Below are positions 44,740 through 54,749 of a DNA stretch of 64,000 nucleotides, one piece after another; position 1 is the stretch's first letter; every line of letters starts with the position of its first letter. The position numbers and the translations under genes were made by a program. The notes below the pieces were generated by a model. The model did no database searches, was not told where the DNA came from, and saw nothing but the letters and a program-made list of their open reading frames with translations. Source of the stretch: Dasypus novemcinctus (taxonomy: Eukaryota > Chordata > Mammalia > Cingulata > Dasypodidae); contig NC_080677.1 of the NCBI RefSeq assembly GCF_030445035.2, positions 31,775,257-31,839,256 of the forward strand, given 5' to 3'.

Positions 44740-44950
44740 AGGGCTAAGGACAAGGCTCTACCACTTACTAAAGTGTGACATCAGGCAAGTCTCCAACTTC
44801 TCTGTGCCTCAGTTTCCTCATTTGGAAAATGTCACATTGATAATAGTGACATTCTCATGGGTTTTTTGTGAAGATTACCTAAGATAATACAGGAAAAGTG
44901 CTTGAAATGACAATCAGCACATAAGAACTTGATAATATTAGCTTCCATCA
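44740..44950 (+). mobile_element. MIR SINE
   Basis: Clear MIR order: 'ggctctaccacttactaaag', 'aagtctccaacttctctgtg', 'cctcagtttcctcatttgg', 'gataatagtgacattctca', 'aagattacctaagataat', and 'gaaaagtgcttgaaatgaca'. Confidence 0.8.
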
Positions 44951-45044
44951 TTATCATAGCCAGAACCAACTCAATAATTTCATCCTTAAGATTCTGTTTC
45001 TCAAGAACCAAAATCTGGTACCAAAATATGTATTAGTCAGGAGT

Positions 45045-45485
45045 TTCCAGAGAAACAGAACCAACAGGATATACTCAGAGAGATAAATGTAGGTGCATAT
45101 TAAGAGATTTATTATAGGAATTGACTCACGCAACCATGGGGATTGGCGGGTCTGAATTCTGTAAGGCAGGCCACAAGCTGAGAACTCTAGTGAAGAGTTC
45201 AATGAACACCGCAAGAGAAGCTTGCTGAAGAAGAGACAAAAATTCTTTCTGACTGCTGAAATCATCAGTTCTCCCTTTAAGGCCATCGGCTGTTTGGATG
45301 AGACTTCTCTCCTTGCGGAAGGCAATTTCTTTAGTTGATTATAGATGTCATCAGCATAGATGCAAGTGACTGACTAAGGATTTAAATCCAGGAAATACCT
45401 TCACAGTAACAATCAGGCCACTGACTGCTTGACCCAACAACTAGACATCATAATCTAGCCTAGCTGACACATGAACTTAACCATC
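45045..45485 (-). repeat. Old repeat with LTR-like ends
   Basis: 'gagtttccagagaaacagaa', 'ggaattgactcacgcaacca', 'aataccttcacagtaacaat', 'gacccaacaactagacatca', and 'gctgacacatgaacttaacc' mark a very common old mammalian repeat. Family name not assigned. It lies next to the LTR at 45521. Confidence 0.45.
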
Positions 45486-45520
45486 GCAGTCATCGCCCTT
45501 ATTATATTTTTTAGATCCTA

Positions 45521-45962
45521 TTATAGGTTTCAATTGTGTCTCTAAAAAATTATGTAGAAGTCCTATCCTCTAGCACCCCAGAGTGTGACATTTAGAAATA
45601 GGTTCCTTGCAGGTATAATTAATTAAGACGAAGTTGTACGAAGTAGGGTTGTCCCTTAACCCTATGTGACTGGTGTCCTCAAAAGAAGAGAAGAGACACG
45701 GATAGACAGACACAAGGAATAAGGCTACGTTAAGACAGAGGAGCAGAGATAAGAGTGATGCATCTACAAGCCAAGGTTTGCTGACACACACCAGAAGCTA
45801 GAAGAGGTAAGGAAGGAGTCTCCCCTACAGGTTTCAGAGGAAGCATGACTGTGCTGTCTCCTTGACTTTAGACTTCCAGCCTCCAGAGCTGTGAGACAAT
45901 AAATTTCTGTGTTTTAAGCCACTTGGACTATGGTGCTTTGTAGCAGTAGACCTAAGAAGCTG
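45521..45962 (+). mobile_element. MLT1/MaLR-type LTR
   Basis: Same LTR type as 27180-27690: 'aggtttcaattgtgtctc', 'gaagtcctatcctctagcac', 'tatgtgactggtgtcctcaa', 'gatgcatctacaagccaagg', 'acaccagaagctagaagagg', 'tccagcctccagagctgtga', a poly(A) signal gacaataaatttctg, and 'agaagctgata' at the end. No viral coding sequence. Confidence 0.7.
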
Positions 45963-46009
45963 ATAGAGAATGCCTGGGGGTTTCCTGGCCACTGGCCACA
46001 CAGTGGCGA

Positions 46010-46990
46010 AGAATGTAGAAAAGGGCCTTGCTTTCATGGAGCTTACTTTCTGGTGGAGATAAAAAACAAACATGTGAGCAAACTTATGAACAACATGATT
46101 TAAAGAAATGATAAGTGCATGAAGACAATAGAAGGTGATGTGAAGGCCGTGATGTGGGATACATATATTGAGTCTGGATGGTTGGATGGCTGAGAAAGGC
46201 CTCATCGAGGAATGGCAAGAAGGAGAGAGCCTAGTAAACACCCGACTCGGAGCACTGCGGGCAGAAGGAATATGCTTGACCTGTTTGAGGAGCAAGAGGG
46301 GGCCACTGTGGCTGGAGGACAATGAGGAAGGGGAGAGAGGCAGGAGAGGAGGTCAGAGAGGAACAGGGCCAGGTCTTGTAGGCCGAGGAAAGACATTTGG
46401 ATTGACTTTTTGAAAAGCTTACGTTGTTAGAAGGAAAATGAATCATGAGCGTGCTAGAGCATAAGCTGGGAAAAGCAGGGAGGTGATTGACTTGGACCAG
46501 AGGGAGAGTGGTGGAGAGAGAAAGAAGAAGATGGATGGATAGACTCAGGTCATATTTTGAAGAAGTTTATGACGTGCTTGCTTGTGGATTGGATAGACGA
46601 CCATTGCAGGTGAATGGCAGAGAGAAATTAAGACAGCTCCTTTGTTTTTTTAATGGAACACCTGCATGCAAAATGATAGTATTTGCTGATTTAGGGAGGA
46701 TGATGGCAAGGGGTGGGGTAGGGAGCAGGCTGGGGTGGAATAGAGAGCTACGTTGTGGCCAGGGCATGACTGAGGTGCCTGGTACACATCCAAGTGGCAA
46801 TGTCAAGGAAGCCGTCAACAGAGAAGTTGGAGCTCAGAGGAGACGGAGGGTGGGAGATACACTATTTGTGAGTCAACCATGGGAATGGATGAGATCACCT
46901 AGGAAGCAAGCCTGGGACTGGGGAGAAGCCCCACCATGTGCTCCAACTTAAGAGCATAAGAGAAGGAGATGAAGAAAGAGCCATCAGTGA
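46010..46990 (+). repeat. Ancient mammalian repeat, long copy
   Basis: 'ctttcatggagcttactttc', 'ggaggacaatgagg', 'gaggtcagagaggaac', 'gccaggtcttgtaggccg', and 'tattttgaagaagtttatga' follow the same family as at 32025. Large open frames in it (46487-46951, 154 codons; minus frame 45834-46322) are artefacts. Confidence 0.5.
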
Positions 46991-46999
46991 AGTAAGAAG

Positions 47000-48425
47000 A
47001 AAAGCAGAGACGTGCGTATCACAGAAGCCAAGAGGAAATAAGGCAAAACCTACATACGCTGACACCGTCTTCACGTGATAACAAGTATGTTTAAGCAGGA
47101 ATGTGTGTTCCCAGATGGCTCACATGCATGTGTGTGCACACACTCATGGGTGGCTGTCTGGCGGTGTATATAGCTATAGAATCCAATGCTTCTAGGGTTC
47201 AAAGCTCTTTTTAAAATTACATTTTACACATCAGTAAACTTGTAATTCAGGAACTGCTTTCTTAAGGTTATTTATATCCCTGGTTTGCAGAAGGATTTGT
47301 CAGGAAATAATATGAATGTTATTTATCTGACTGTTCAGCTTTATTGACTGCTACATTTCACATCCTTCAGTTCTTTTTGGCAGAGGAGTAAATAACACTG
47401 CTATTAACCTCTAACACTAGTATAAAAATAGGCAGTTATTAAGGGGTAAATATTACTTTGACGATTATTGCCCCGGTCTGCTTTCTCTGGGAGATGTCAT
47501 AAATAAGGCCTCTCGTGGGGTCCACAAAGCTCCCAATTTTGTCAAGGGAACCAGCAGCTTTCATGGCCATGGGCTGTGATTTGGAGCCACAGAAAATGCT
47601 CACTGAGCTATTGCATGTTCCTGCAGGAAATCAAGATGGCGCTTAACGCCCAGCCTTGGCCTTGTGTGCAGTTGTGGAAGATAATCAGGTCCAGGGCTTC
47701 TAGCAGGAGAGAATTAAAGAGGTATGAGGCTCCTGCCAGAAGTCCGGTTGTTAAAAAGGAGGATGTGGGCTCGGAAGCAGCTGACTATGGGGAAGCTTGG
47801 GGTTTCTGTCAACCTGCTCATGGCTCCAGCCTAGGGCTGTGGAAGCGTGGGGCCCAGAGCTTTACGATGGTCACTGTTCAGTAAGGAACAGGTTAGCCAG
47901 CAGGTTAACTACATGGAGTTGCACCATTTTGGGGATGGAGGGGTGAGGAATGGTGGAAACCACTTTGCCCAGGCCTGCATTAACACTGAGAAGCATTGTC
48001 AGCTTTTGCTTGCTCTCTAGGACCAAATTTTCTTGGCTCAAAAGGGAATTCGTATGCTCCTCTCTGATTACAAATGGAAAAAAAATGCTTGTTTTTCTCC
48101 TCCTTGAAAAGCATTTAAATCCAGACTCCATGACTAAAAAATATTGGGAACATTTCATGCAGAATGAGAGCCATGCGTGCTTCAAATTGTGCAGGAGGAT
48201 AATTCCTGAAAAGCTGCATATACGTGAATGCATTCGAGGAATACACTATTTAATCAAAGTTCTGTAAAACCAAGAATCCAGGGATAATTTAATTTGCATG
48301 TTTTTTAAGTTTGGGTTTTTACATGTTAACAGTAGAAAAAGAGGTGATTTTCACTCAGGCATAGTGCTGCTTTCCTACACCTAAACTATGACAAGATAAT
48401 CGAACGCCTTGTCACTAAAGTGACT
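47000..48425. promoter_or_regulatory. Repeat-poor block, possible conserved element at 47940-48300
   Basis: No repeat recognised. The part 48000-48300 is AT-rich, with balanced composition and words such as 'gagaatgagagcc', 'ataatttaatttgcatg' (ATTTGCAT is an octamer-type word) and 'tacgtgaatgcatt'. The frames at 47871-48233 and 47950-48267 overlap on opposite strands and are not convincing. Regulatory role is a guess from composition. Confidence 0.25.
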
Positions 48426-48430
48426 TTCCT

Positions 48431-48850
48431 TGGGAAGCAGACTTGACCCAGTGGTTAGGGCGTCCGCCTACCACATGGGAGGTCCGTGGTTCAAACCCCG
48501 GGCCTCCTTGACCTGTGTGGAGCTGGCCCATGCGCAGTGCTGATGTGCACAAGGAGTGCCCCACCACGCAGGGGTGTCCCCCGCGTAGGGGAGCCCCACA
48601 CACAAGGAGTGCACCCCATAAGGAGAGCTGCCCAGCGCGAAAGAAAGTGCAGCCTGCCCAGGAATGGTGCCACACACACCGAGAGCTGACACAACAAGAT
48701 GATGCAACAAAAAGAAACACAGATTCCCGGTGCCCCTGATAAGGATAAAAGCAGTCACAGAAGAATACACAGCAAATGGACACAGAAAGCAGACAACTGG
48801 GGGCGGGGGGGAAAGGGGAGAAAAATAAATAAAAAATAAGTCTTTAAAAA
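48431..48850 (+). mobile_element. Long-type tRNA-derived SINE
   Basis: Near-complete long form: gcagacttgacccagtggtt, box B ggttcaaaccccgggcctcc, 'gtgcacaaggagtgcccca', 'cgcgtaggggagccccacac', 'agctgcccagcgcgaaag', 'ccacacacaccgagagct', a G-rich tract (48800-48812) and an A-rich tail with 'aagtctttaaaaa'. Flanks ctaaagtgactt (48415) and taaagtaactt (48859) suggest the duplication. Confidence 0.93.
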
Positions 48851-49053
48851 ATTACTAATAAAGTAACTTGCCTTCATAACACCAACACCTTAAACAAGAT
48901 GTGAACAACTTGGCATTTCCATACTTATTCTAAAGAGTTTTAGTTATGAAACAATAGACATGTGCCCAAAAGAGTGAAATGTATAATGTTACAGGCAAAA
49001 TTAGTATAAATGTCAGGGGGTCTCATTTAAATTTCCCTGTAAATTTACTTTTT

Positions 49054-49482
49054 TTTTTCCTAAAGATTTATTTTTATTTATTTCTCTCATCTTCCCTGCC
49101 TCCCACCCCCTAGTTGTCTGCTCTCTGTGTCCATTCACTGTATGTTCTTTTGTGCCCACTTGTATTCTTGTCAGCGGCACCCGGAATCTGTGTCTCTTTT
49201 TGTTGCCTCATCTTGCTGCGTCAGTTCTCCATGTGTGTGGCACTGCTCTTGGGTAAGCTGTGCTTTTTTTGCATGGGGCAGCTCTCCTTATGGGGCACAC
49301 TCCTTGCACGTGGGGCTCCCCTACACAGGGGACACCCCTGTGTGGCAGGGCACTCCTTGCACACATCAGCACTGCACATGGGCCAGCTTATCACACAGGT
49401 CAGGAGGCCCTGGGTTTGAACCCTGGATCTCCCATGTGGTAGGATGGATGTTCTATCCATTGAGCCAAATCCGCTTCCCTGG
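49054..49482 (-). mobile_element. Long-type tRNA-derived SINE with 13-bp duplication
   Basis: Reverse-strand long form: head near 49480 (aagcggatttggctcaatgg on the minus strand), 'gatgtgtgcaaggagtgcc', 'acaaaaagagacacagatt', tail at 49054-49085. The duplication aaatttacttttt is perfect (49041-49053 and 49483-49495). It lies about 200 bases from the forward copy ending at 48850, in opposite orientation. Confidence 0.93.
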
Positions 49483-49499
49483 AAATTTACTTTTTACTA

Positions 49500-50700
49500 C
49501 AGTAAGTTGCCAGCATTTTCTGCAGGTTGTATATAGTTGTAAGTGGACATTTAAAATCTTTATAAGGGACATTTCAATAGGCTAGTAGTCTCTCAAATAA
49601 CTTTTTAAAAAGTGCATTTTGGCAAAAGAAAATTGTGTGTTTATCAGTAGCATGTGGTACAAACATATATGATGTCATACACACATGTGATGGGAATGGA
49701 GAAAGTAGAGTGAGGAAATTAGAACTCGGAAAAGTGAAGAGAAGGGATTCCAAAGAGATTAGTAAAACAGGGAAGGGAGGTGCCTCCCTCAGAGTGGAGC
49801 TCTTACTGATGAGAAACCATCCCCACCCCACCTGCCCACCACCCAGCGGCATACGGTCCCCTCTAGGAGGAGACTCCCAGGCCACGGAGGCCATCTGGGA
49901 AAATCTCATTCCACACACTAACATTGCAAGGGATTCCATCCCTTTCTGCTTCGCCAATGCCCATTGGCCAGGAGCCACAGGATGTATTCTGTTGCTATGG
50001 AGACAGTGGCTATCCTGCTCCTTAGCTTAGCTCTTCCTGAGAGATCTTCCTCCTGTCTCCCCACACTCCGTTTCCCATCAAGCCTGCTCTGTTCTAGCAC
50101 CAAAAGAAAGCTTGGGGTGGCAAAAGGCTCCTAACTGAAAACGAGCAGGGGTTAGGCCAGGTCTGTCGCCCTGGTGAGGGGGCCCCTGATGCCTTTTTGC
50201 AACGGGAACCTCCTGAAAGGGGTCCTTCTGGGGAAGACGAAACCCAGAACCTTGACCTGTACAAAGCGTTTTAGAACAAGTGATTCTGAGGACAGGGCTG
50301 TGTCTTTTACCTAGAATTGTCTCCTGACTAGATTAGACACCCCCCCACCCCCCGCTGGAATCTGAGTCTTGGGGTTGGGGACAGGAGTCAGGGTCTCAGT
50401 AAAAAAAAAGCTAATCAAGAGAAGAGGGGAAACGACAACGTGGTAGCTAACTGGAAACGTTTGTGAGCCCATGTGAGAGCTCCCCCAAAGATTACAAAAG
50501 GACTATTTGGTTTTTAAACGTATATAAGTAAGTGAATAAAGTGGCATTTTAACCCCAATACTCAAGTCTCCAATAGAAGGCTGCCCCGTGCAGGCAGTGG
50601 CTCCAGCATTAGGTGGGACCGTGATTACACGGGATCTGGGCCAGAGGGATTAACCAGGAGCCTCTGTACACAGAACAAAGGATACAAGTAGCTTTAGAAA
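49500..50700. other. Unassigned non-coding sequence
   Basis: No gene or nameable repeat. Two antisense frames at 49574-49978 and 49635-50030 overlap each other and show no domain. Confidence 0.35.
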
Positions 50701-50708
50701 GACAGTGG

Positions 50709-50905
50709 GGAAAATGGATGTGGCTCAAGTGACTGCGCACCCACCTACCACATGGGAGGTCCTGGGTTTGGTTCCCAGTGCATCCTAAAGAGAAGATGAG
50801 CAGACACGGAGAGCACACAGCTAATGAACACAGATTGCAGACAACAGGTACAAAACAACTGGGGGGCAGGGGTATAAATAAATAAAATAAATCTTTAAAA
50901 AAAAA
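50709..50905 (+). mobile_element. tRNA-derived SINE (single-headed DAS type)
   Basis: Head: gatgtggctcaagtgactgc and 'catgggaggtcctgggtttg' (box B-like gggtttggttccc). The body then reads 'aagagaagatgagcagacac', 'gcacacagctaatgaacac', with a G run and a tail with AATAAAATAAATC. Flanking aaagacagtgg (50698-50708) and aaagacaatgg (50906-50916) are an 11-base duplication with one change. Confidence 0.9.
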
Positions 50906-50916
50906 AAAGACAATGG

Positions 50917-51165
50917 CTTTCTAAAGAAAAATATGAACAAGAGAAGAAGAGAAATACTAAGCCTAGAATTTTAGGAGGAGCACAGTAACCCTTGTTCTAT
51001 TAATAAGCTGAGCTCAGCAACCCTTAATAGGACCTTCCAGAAAAGTGGAGGGGTCAGCTGGGAGTCTCTGACGTTGACACAACAAATTCATCCATCTGGG
51101 TTAGCCGGGGTGAAGTCCAGGAGCACGTACATAGGACGGGAAAAAAGGTGGATTTTTCTAATGCC
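50917..51165. other. Unassigned non-coding sequence
   Basis: No gene or repeat recognised. Confidence 0.3.
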
Positions 51166-51169
51166 AGGA

Positions 51170-51960
51170 ATAAAGAGCTTTAAAAATATATGTCATAAAT
51201 GAAGCTGATTTATTTGACTAAAAGGCCAGACATGGCATAAATGTTAAAAGGCCATTTGTTTTACCATGTCACAAAATGCGAATCACTAAATTTGCAATAT
51301 GAATGCTTTATTGTACTCTAAAAAGTCTCAATTCTTTGGGCCATTTTTCCCCTTGTTCCAAAAAAGCTATTTTAAAAGCTCACATTAGAATATTTTACAA
51401 CTCTTTTATCCCTCCTGAACATCTGTGAACTGGAAAGAATATAGTATATTACAGAAACAATCCATTTAAAGAAAAACAATTAAAATGAAAACTACTTCCA
51501 TTTCTGTGGCATAAAACTCTAATTCTCTCCCCTTTGCAATTTTATTACCACTCTGACATGATGTAGTCACAGCTTCACTTACACACAATGTTAATTTCAC
51601 TCATCCTCTACTTAATCTTCAAAACATTGCAGAATAACATTTTTCTTTAGTAATTTATCATCCGCTATGATACGGCAATGTGTTTAGAGGATGTTAGAGG
51701 ATTTTTTTTTAAGTTTGCATTTATTTCCATCCTGAAATGTGCTCTGAATGCTATTCATATATATCATTTATCCACATTCACATTTAACAGTATTAACTAT
51801 ACCTTAACTAGACATTTATTAAGAGCAGCATATTTATTTCCCATTCAGGACTTTTTAAATCTGTGGAGTCAGCTCTATGGAAATGAGCAATTTTTGCCAG
51901 CCTTACACCGTAAAATAGGTTAAACTGAGCAGAAACCCCAGGGCTCCGCCGTGGTGGGGT
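51170..51960. promoter_or_regulatory. Repeat-poor AT-rich block, candidate conserved element
   Basis: A long stretch without recognisable repeats, AT-rich but not simple: 'tatatgtcataaatgaagc', 'aaaatgcgaatcactaaatt', 'aagaaaaacaattaaaatga', and 'ctttagtaatttatcatc'. The paired ATAAATG/ATAAATG and AATTA words resemble enhancer sequence. Function and conservation are inferred. Confidence 0.3.
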
Positions 51961-52070
51961 ACACAATATCTTTTCTGGGCTTCCTTGAATCATTTTTTGA
52001 TGCAGGATCTTGCAGCATTCCACCTGCTGTCAACGATATGTTCTGAAATCTGAATCAGCTCATGACTGCT

Positions 52071-52115
52071 TTCATTCATTCATTCATTCATTCATTCATT
52101 CATTCATTCATTCAT
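52071..52115. repeat. (TTCA)n / (CATT)n microsatellite
   Basis: About eleven perfect four-base units. The sequence after it (caaatgtctgttatggatga) continues like the old repeat family that starts with attcattcaacaaa. The tract may therefore have grown from that start. Confidence 0.97.
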
Positions 52116-52199
52116 CAAATGTCTGTTATGGATGAGGATTCAAAGATGAATATGACTTATTCCAAGATCCTTCCCTTGAGACTAATAGTGAAAGCATAA

Positions 52200-52660
52200 A
52201 TTCCTCTTTCTCACTGGATTTTGTATTCATATCAAAATATGTATGTGCATAATTTAGAAAGTCAAGTCTTGCAAACCCAACAAACTGTAGTCCCTGCCCA
52301 ACCCCTCTCTACCTTTAGTCCAGTCTCCAGAGGCCACCACTTCGCATTTTCAGCCATTTCTTGTTCTTACCCACATTGTTTTAAATAATATGCGTCTACT
52401 GATTTTTATTTTATTTTTTTACTTTTAGATAGTACATACTGACTTCCAACTATAGAAGATATTTTGTTTTCTTATGCCATCACTTCCCCACACATATTAA
52501 AACACTTACACTTCCCCCCCCCCAGTCTCCCAATGCAGTTCATCATCAATTTTTAAAATCAAGTCGCTATTTGGTGTTTACCTTATGATGAGTAAGTAAA
52601 TATTATTCCCATTTGAGTCATAGTCTATAATCCCATTTACTTTTTTGTGTGGTTTTTCAC
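52200..52660 (-). mobile_element. Possible L1 3' region pieces
   Basis: 'agaaagtcaagtcttgcaaa' and 'ccactctttt/ttagtccagtctccagagg' resemble antisense L1M 3' text. The part 52390-52640 with a C run (52515-52524) is less clear. Weak call. Confidence 0.3.
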
Positions 52661-53340
52661 TTTCTTTGGAGTTCATTACTTTGTTTCCTCATATACATTT
52701 TAGTTTCTATGCCCCTGTAATTAATTGAACTCTAAGTCCTCTGACAGAACTGTAAGCTGTCCTCTCAGCTTTTTCTTTGTCCCTTGGAGACGTCAACCTT
52801 GGAACCTTTTGTCCTGGTGAGTCCAGGCCGGCTGCTCCCCAGGCCTTGTTAACCCCCTGTCAAGATGGGACTTTGCTTCACTCCCTTCCCAGAAATTTTG
52901 TTTACCTCTCTGCAGTGTTGAATCCTCTCTGTCCTCAATCCTGGGCCTTTTTCTTTCTCAATTTACTCCCCTCTTGTGGTGGAGTACATTCTCTAGCAGC
53001 TTCATGAAAAGGGTGCCTGGGAGGTACCTGATGCCTCCAAATCCTGACAGTTTCTAGGGGTCCGTGGCACAAACAGCTTCTTTCTAAGTCTCATGTTAAG
53101 TTTCATGCTTCTGCCCATGCAGGCTTAGGTTTCAGCTTTTCCCAGCTTGGCAAAAGTTAAGACTACCAGCCACCCTGCTGCTGTCTCCTCTCACGTTTTC
53201 TTTGTTCTTATGAGTTTATTTCTTTTATATTCTTTTAGAGGGGTTTCTGGAGGGAAAAGAGATAAGATGTGTTCCATTTACCATAGTTAGCTTGAAGTAT
53301 AATAATTCCCTTTTATGATACCAGGAATTTTGTCATGCAG
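52661..53340. other. Unassigned non-coding sequence
   Basis: No gene or nameable repeat seen; short frame 52777-53007 lacks any pattern. Confidence 0.3.
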
Positions 53341-53344
53341 GTAT

Positions 53345-53795
53345 GACCATTCTTTCTTTCATTTACTCAACAAATAGAGAGAGAGAGCACCTATCATGTG
53401 CCAGGCATTATTCTAGGCCCTGGAGACACATCCATGAACAAAACTCCTACTCTTGTGGAGCTTACAATCTATAGGAGGGAGGGCTTGGCAAGAAACAAAA
53501 TAATGAAATATATTTTGGGTAAGATGATGATGAATTTTATTGGGGAAAAAAAAAAAGCCACATTGAAATGGATGGTCAGGGAAGGCCACATGAAAAGATG
53601 ATGCTTGACCAAAGACTCGAAGGGAGGGAGTAAGAGATATGCCTTAGTGGGAAGAGCATTTAGAAAACAGAAAGCACAATGACCCAGAGGTGGGAGTAGT
53701 TCAAGGAAGAACAAAGAGGCCATTGTAGCTGAGTAGAGTAAGGGGGGAGAAATGGAGATCAGAACGATTAAGGGGGGTGAGGCCCACCGCAGCTA
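53345..53795 (+). repeat. Ancient mammalian repeat fragment
   Basis: 'tttcatttactcaacaaata', 'cacctatcatgtgccaggca', 'ttattctaggccctggagac', 'ctcttgtggagcttacaatc', 'aagatgatgcttgaccaaag', and 'aacaaagaggccattgtagc': same family as at 32025 and 46010. Confidence 0.6.
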
Positions 53796-53811
53796 TGGGG
53801 TTTAGAAGCCA

Positions 53812-54245
53812 TCTTTTTTTTTCTTTTTTTAAAAAGATTTTATTTTTATTTATTTCTCTCCCCTTCTCCCTGCCCCCCCAGTTGTCTTCTCTCTGTATCC
53901 ATTCACTGTGTGTTCTTCTGTGACCGCTTCTATCCTTATCAGCGGCACCAGGAATCTGTTTCTTCTTGTTGCATCATCTTGTTGCGTCAGCTCTCGGTGT
54001 ATGCGGCGCCATTCCTGGGCAGGCTGCACTTTCTTTCATGCTGGGTGGCTCTCCTTACGGGACACACTCCTTGAGCGTGGGGCTCCCCTATGCAGGGGAC
54101 ACCCCCGCGTGGCATGGCACTCCTTGCGCGCATCAGCACTGCGCATGGGCCAGCTCCACATGGGTCAAGGAAGCCCGGGGTTTGAACCGTGGACCTTCCA
54201 TGTGGTAGACGGATGCCCTATCCATTGGGCCAAGTCCGCTTCCTG
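53812..54245 (-). mobile_element. Long-type tRNA-derived SINE
   Basis: Reverse-strand long form: head near 54240 (agcggacttggcccaatgga on the minus strand), box B ggttcaaaccccgggcttc, 'gcgcgcaaggagtgccatg', 'aaagaaagtgcagcctgccc', 'cagattcctggtgccgctga', tail at 53812-53860. It interrupts a stretch of old repeat. The frames 53908-54246 and 53966-54208 are repeat artefacts. Confidence 0.92.
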
Positions 54246-54489
54246 AGGAACCATCTAAATGGGACTGTATTCCTTCACTTGGGCTTGGCTTATGGAACTG
54301 TCTTCTAATTGGTTATTTCTCTCATCTTCTCAAAGCCCTTTCAGAAAACATGTTTCTGGGTCGGAAGTTCTTTTTCCCTTTAGAGAGCATTAATATTTCC
54401 ACCTCAGACCCTAGAACTTTCTTTGTTCATATATCTGTATGATTAGCGCCTTCTCATCAATAGGCTTCCTGTCCAATTCTCCTCTTCAG

Positions 54490-54745
54490 ACTTTAGCAGC
54501 CTGAAGTGTTCCCTGGTCATTCTCCACCATCTTCCCCTTCTGCATTTTCCTAGGACTTACCACATTCTGAAATTACTGTGTTCATTTGTTTACTTGTTTA
54601 TATATTTTTTGCCCTCTTCCATTAGAAAGCACTATATAAAGGACAACCTCCACTTTGTTTGCTGTATCCTCTGTGCTGCCCTTGTCAGGGGCCATAATAG
54701 TGCCTGGCTATTGAGTGGATAGATGGACAGATGGAAGGAGATGGC
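54490..54745 (+). mobile_element. L2 3'-end fragment
   Basis: 'agtgttccctggtcattctc', 'ctgtatcctctgtgctgccc', and 'ataatagtgcctggctattg', typical of L2 3' ends, decayed. Confidence 0.45.
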
Positions 54746-54749
54746 TTTA

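Noticed and set aside
46487..46951. 154-codon open frame
   Set aside because: Lies within an old mammalian repeat poor in stops because of its purine-rich text; no domain.
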